Source of the DNA: an uncultured Lachnospiraceae bacterium
GTDB lineage: Bacteria > Bacillota > Clostridia > Lachnospirales > Lachnospiraceae
Length of the DNA stretch: 6,767 nt
Assembly: GCA_947174615.1 (NCBI GenBank)
Contig: CAMWJQ010000221.1
Coordinates: 1-6,767 of the forward strand
Reading direction: 5' to 3'
Part shown: piece by piece, positions 5,261-6,767 of the stretch
Numbering within the stretch: the first letter of the stretch is position 1
How the letters are laid out: every line of letters begins with the position of its first letter
Position numbers and translations under genes: made by a program
Notes under the pieces: generated by a model
The model's database searches: none
Seen by the model: the letters and a program-made list of their open reading frames with translations, nothing else
Told to the model about the DNA's origin: nothing

Positions 5261-6386
5261 AGTAGCATTCACCTGCAAACCACATATAGTACATCAGACC
5301 TGTCACAAGGATACTGACGTTCATAACCACGTTTTTTGCCGACGGTCTGCTTCGAAGCAGCATATACAGTGCAAGATAGGCGGCAAAATTTCCCATGATA
5401 TACCGCGCGATTGCAATTGCATCTGTCCTCAGTGAAATTCCTGCCGCGAGTATGCCGAATATTGCCGCGGCAAATTCTTTTTTGTAACAGAGATAGGCAA
5501 AGAGCAGAATGCCAAATACCGCGTATAATGCCCAGTATTGTGAGGAGGTGCCGCTCCCGGAATCCAACAGGTTATAGAATAAGGTGCGCAGCACACTATG
5601 GTAGGAGGTATGCCAGGCTACTTGGATGTGCGCGCTTGCCCACACATCGCCTACGAGCCGGTACAGATAATAAAAGTAGCCGAAGATTCCCAGCGGGCAG
5701 ATGAGCAGTTCGAGCAGACGAAGCGGACTGGCAAAAATGCCCTTGACAAAGCCTGCGAGATTGGACAGACTGAAATTCCAGCCATAGTCTGCCTCGTACA
5801 TATAGAGCAAAAGCGAAAAGACTAGAAAGACGCCGGCAATTCTTGTGAATGCGGCAAAAAAAGCAGCTGCGGCAGCTGGTAAAAAGTGTTTCCGGCAGCA
5901 GAAATAAAAGAAAAACGCCGTAAACATCAAGAACATCGCTTCTGTACAGGGCATAGAAAAATATCTCGTATGCGGGGCAAAAAATCCCAGGCCGGCGCTA
6001 AAATACCCTTCGTCCTTGGGGTATTTGATGCGCACGGTCGCAACAGCAGTGTATCCGGCAGTCAGCGTACACAGATTTGATACCAGAATACCAAGCTGAT
6101 TCGTTGTAAACCTGTCGGGCGCAAAGGATTTCACAAACCGAAGCACCATAGGGAAAAAAGGATAAAATGCGTAGTTGGCATATCCTGTAACACTGTTGGG
6201 CACAGACTGGTATCCGTTTTCTGCGATATCCACATACCAGAGCGCATCAAATTTATAGAGCAAATCCCACGTCTTGACATATCCCTGTGTCAGATAATTG
6301 TAGACACATGCTGCAAACGTCAGGAGCAGTCGTGACAAAATAAATAGTAGAAGTACATAAAAAGCAGTCTGTGTATTCTTTTTCAT
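5250..6386 (-). CDS. PIG-V-like GT-C mannosyltransferase family protein (378 aa)
   Basis: Polytopic membrane enzyme resembling the bacterial relatives of eukaryotic GPI mannosyltransferase II (PIG-V). It is expected to add a hexose, possibly mannose, from a lipid-phosphate donor on the outer face. After the first helix (about residues 8-28) comes FDALWYVDIAENGY (46-59), with the conserved D and WY of the first loop. AFYPFFPM (73-80), CTEAMF (147-152) and FTRIAGVF (180-187) follow, all recognisable family signatures. More helices continue to the C-terminus. ATG at 6386 is chosen because GAGGTG (6392-6397) sits five bases upstream and a hydrophobic helix begins at once. The frame stays open to 6563, but that extension is soluble, lacks a ribosome site and overlaps the 50-aa gene. 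It is probably co-transcribed with that gene, 73 nt upstream. The actual sugar is not determined. Confidence 0.85.
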   Translation of the reverse strand: MKKNTQTAFYVLLLFILSRLLLTFAACVYNYLTQGYVKTWDLLYKFDALWYVDIAENGYQSVPNSVTGYANYAFYPFFPMVLRFVKSFAPDRFTTNQLGILVSNLCTLTAGYTAVATVRIKYPKDEGYFSAGLGFFAPHTRYFSMPCTEAMFLMFTAFFFYFCCRKHFLPAAAAAFFAAFTRIAGVFLVFSLLLYMYEADYGWNFSLSNLAGFVKGIFASPLRLLELLICPLGIFGYFYYLYRLVGDVWASAHIQVAWHTSYHSVLRTLFYNLLDSGSGTSSQYWALYAVFGILLFAYLCYKKEFAAAIFGILAAGISLRTDAIAIARYIMGNFAAYLALYMLLRSRPSAKNVVMNVSILVTGLMYYMWFAGECYFIF

Positions 6387-6406
6387 GCAGGCACCTCGCA
6401 GCTCTC

Positions 6407-6438
6407 TCTTATAATCTTTCTTATTCTTATAATCTTTC
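6407..6438. repeat. Two 14-bp direct repeats, period 18
   Basis: TCTTATAATCTTTC occurs at 6407-6420 and 6425-6438, in the gap between the 50-aa gene and the PIG-V-like gene. The 18-bp period equals six codons, but the stretch lies outside the preferred coding regions. It could be a slippage product in the intergenic leader. Confidence 0.6.
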
Positions 6439-6459
6439 ATATAAATAAGAAGCAATTCG

Positions 6460-6612
6460 TTATTCCGGCCATGCCGAAATGGTGTGGTCAATATAGTATG
6501 CGCGGTATTGATCTGATACCTGTGGCTGAAATCCCAAAATAAACACATAGAGATAAAAGGCAATGAGCATCAGACAGGGCACATATAACAAAAATTTTAC
6601 CGATCGTTTCAT
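6460..6612 (-). CDS. Small single-pass membrane protein (50 aa)
   Basis: ATG at 6612 on the minus strand opens a 50-codon frame ending in TAA at 6460-6462. AAGGAA lies five bases before the start, and a convincing promoter sits about 35 nt upstream, so this is the first gene of the mannosyltransferase operon. The protein begins MKRSVKF, has one hydrophobic helix (about residues 7-28, LLYVPCLMLIAFYLYVFILGF) and ends in a 22-residue polar tail with DQYRAYYIDHTISAWPE. The positive N-terminus suggests the tail lies outside. I do not recognise a family. It could be a small partner of the GT-C enzyme that follows 73 nt later, or the N-terminal remnant of a longer membrane protein. Promoter, ribosome site and membrane helix together make a real gene likely. 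Confidence 0.68.
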   Translation of the reverse strand: MKRSVKFLLYVPCLMLIAFYLYVFILGFQPQVSDQYRAYYIDHTISAWPE

Positions 6613-6646
6613 AACAGTTCCTTAATTTTATAAAAATTTTATGCAA

Positions 6647-6675
6647 ACTTTAGCACAGGCATAATGGGTTGTCAA
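6647..6675 (-). promoter_or_regulatory. Housekeeping (sigma-A type) promoter, perfect -35 and extended -10
   Basis: On the minus strand, TTGACA (6670-6675) is a perfect -35, followed by a 17-nt spacer and TAAAGT (6647-6652, 4 of 6 positions) preceded by TGC, the TGn extension. Transcription should start near 6640, about 28 nt ahead of the 50-aa gene. An A/T-rich stretch lies between the promoter and the ribosome site. Confidence 0.8.
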
Positions 6676-6767
6676 GGGAACGGCAGCGTTCTTCATAAAA
6701 AATTAATCATTGTGTTACTTTTCACACCCACGCCAGATTTAGGCATAGCAATACGCCGATGCTACAA

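Noticed and set aside
5411..6080. Several + strand frames antisense to the PIG-V-like gene
   Set aside because: Their translations are Arg/Cys-rich with no domain signature, while the opposite strand encodes a clear membrane enzyme.
6387..6563. 59-residue N-terminal extension of the PIG-V-like protein
   Set aside because: It overlaps the 50-aa gene in another frame, lacks a ribosome site and would place a soluble stretch before the usual first helix.
6677..6692. Hairpin GAACG/CGTTC near the right edge
   Set aside because: The 5-bp stem has no T-run on either strand, so it is not supported as a terminator.
6722..6766. Possible - strand gene end (14 codons ending in TGA at 6722-6724)
   Set aside because: It could be the tail of an upstream gene, but 14 codons cannot be told from chance and no terminator follows.
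6664..6767. Open + strand frame from ATG 6664 to the window edge
   Set aside because: It overlaps the - strand promoter, has no clear Shine-Dalgarno and no recognisable motif; too little sequence to judge.

Overview
The window reads as chromosomal DNA from a motile, low-to-mid GC Firmicute, most likely a member of the Lachnospiraceae (Roseburia / Butyrivibrio / 'Lachnospiraceae A4' type). The main reason is the flagellin N-terminus (MVVQHNLRAMNANRM.., ..AADDAAGLSISEKMR.., ..LQRMNELAVKAANGTNS..), which from memory closely resembles the Crohn's-associated CBir1/A4-Fla2 flagellins of that family. No search was run.

Left half (1-3141): two tandem flagellin genes on the + strand. The first is cut by the window edge and lacks about 65 N-terminal residues. 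It ends at a strong intrinsic terminator (1255-1293). The 432-base gap that follows (1177-1608) is a regulatory region. It holds a 3' UTR hairpin, the terminator, a small palindrome, a near-consensus sigma-28 (SigD/FliA-type) promoter (1365-1391), a possible 32-35 codon leader ORF, and three consecutive stem-loops (1535-1606). Each stem-loop displays GGA in its loop, and the third has the flagellin Shine-Dalgarno sequence as its loop. That is the expected appearance of a multi-site CsrA target. The second flagellin (485 aa) is complete and ends at its own hairpin terminator (3112-3141).

Right half (3142-6767): envelope glycan genes with separate housekeeping-type promoters. On the + strand, an extended -10 promoter (3146-3174) drives a GT-C fold glycosyltransferase of the GT39-like type and then a 209-aa two-pass membrane protein of unknown function. 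On the - strand, reading towards them, another extended -10 promoter (6647-6675) drives a 50-aa membrane protein and then a PIG-V-like GT-C mannosyltransferase family protein. The two operons converge and their terminal genes overlap by 11 bp.

How they may work together: the flagellins form the filament, under sigma-28 and probably CsrA control. The two GT-C enzymes would move sugars from polyprenyl-phosphate carriers on the outer face of the membrane. Nothing in the sequence ties them to flagellin modification beyond adjacency, and their separate promoters argue against co-regulation. I saw no tRNA, rRNA, CRISPR array, insertion sequence or phage gene. The most notable signal is the triple GGA-loop leader; no wholly new system is evident.
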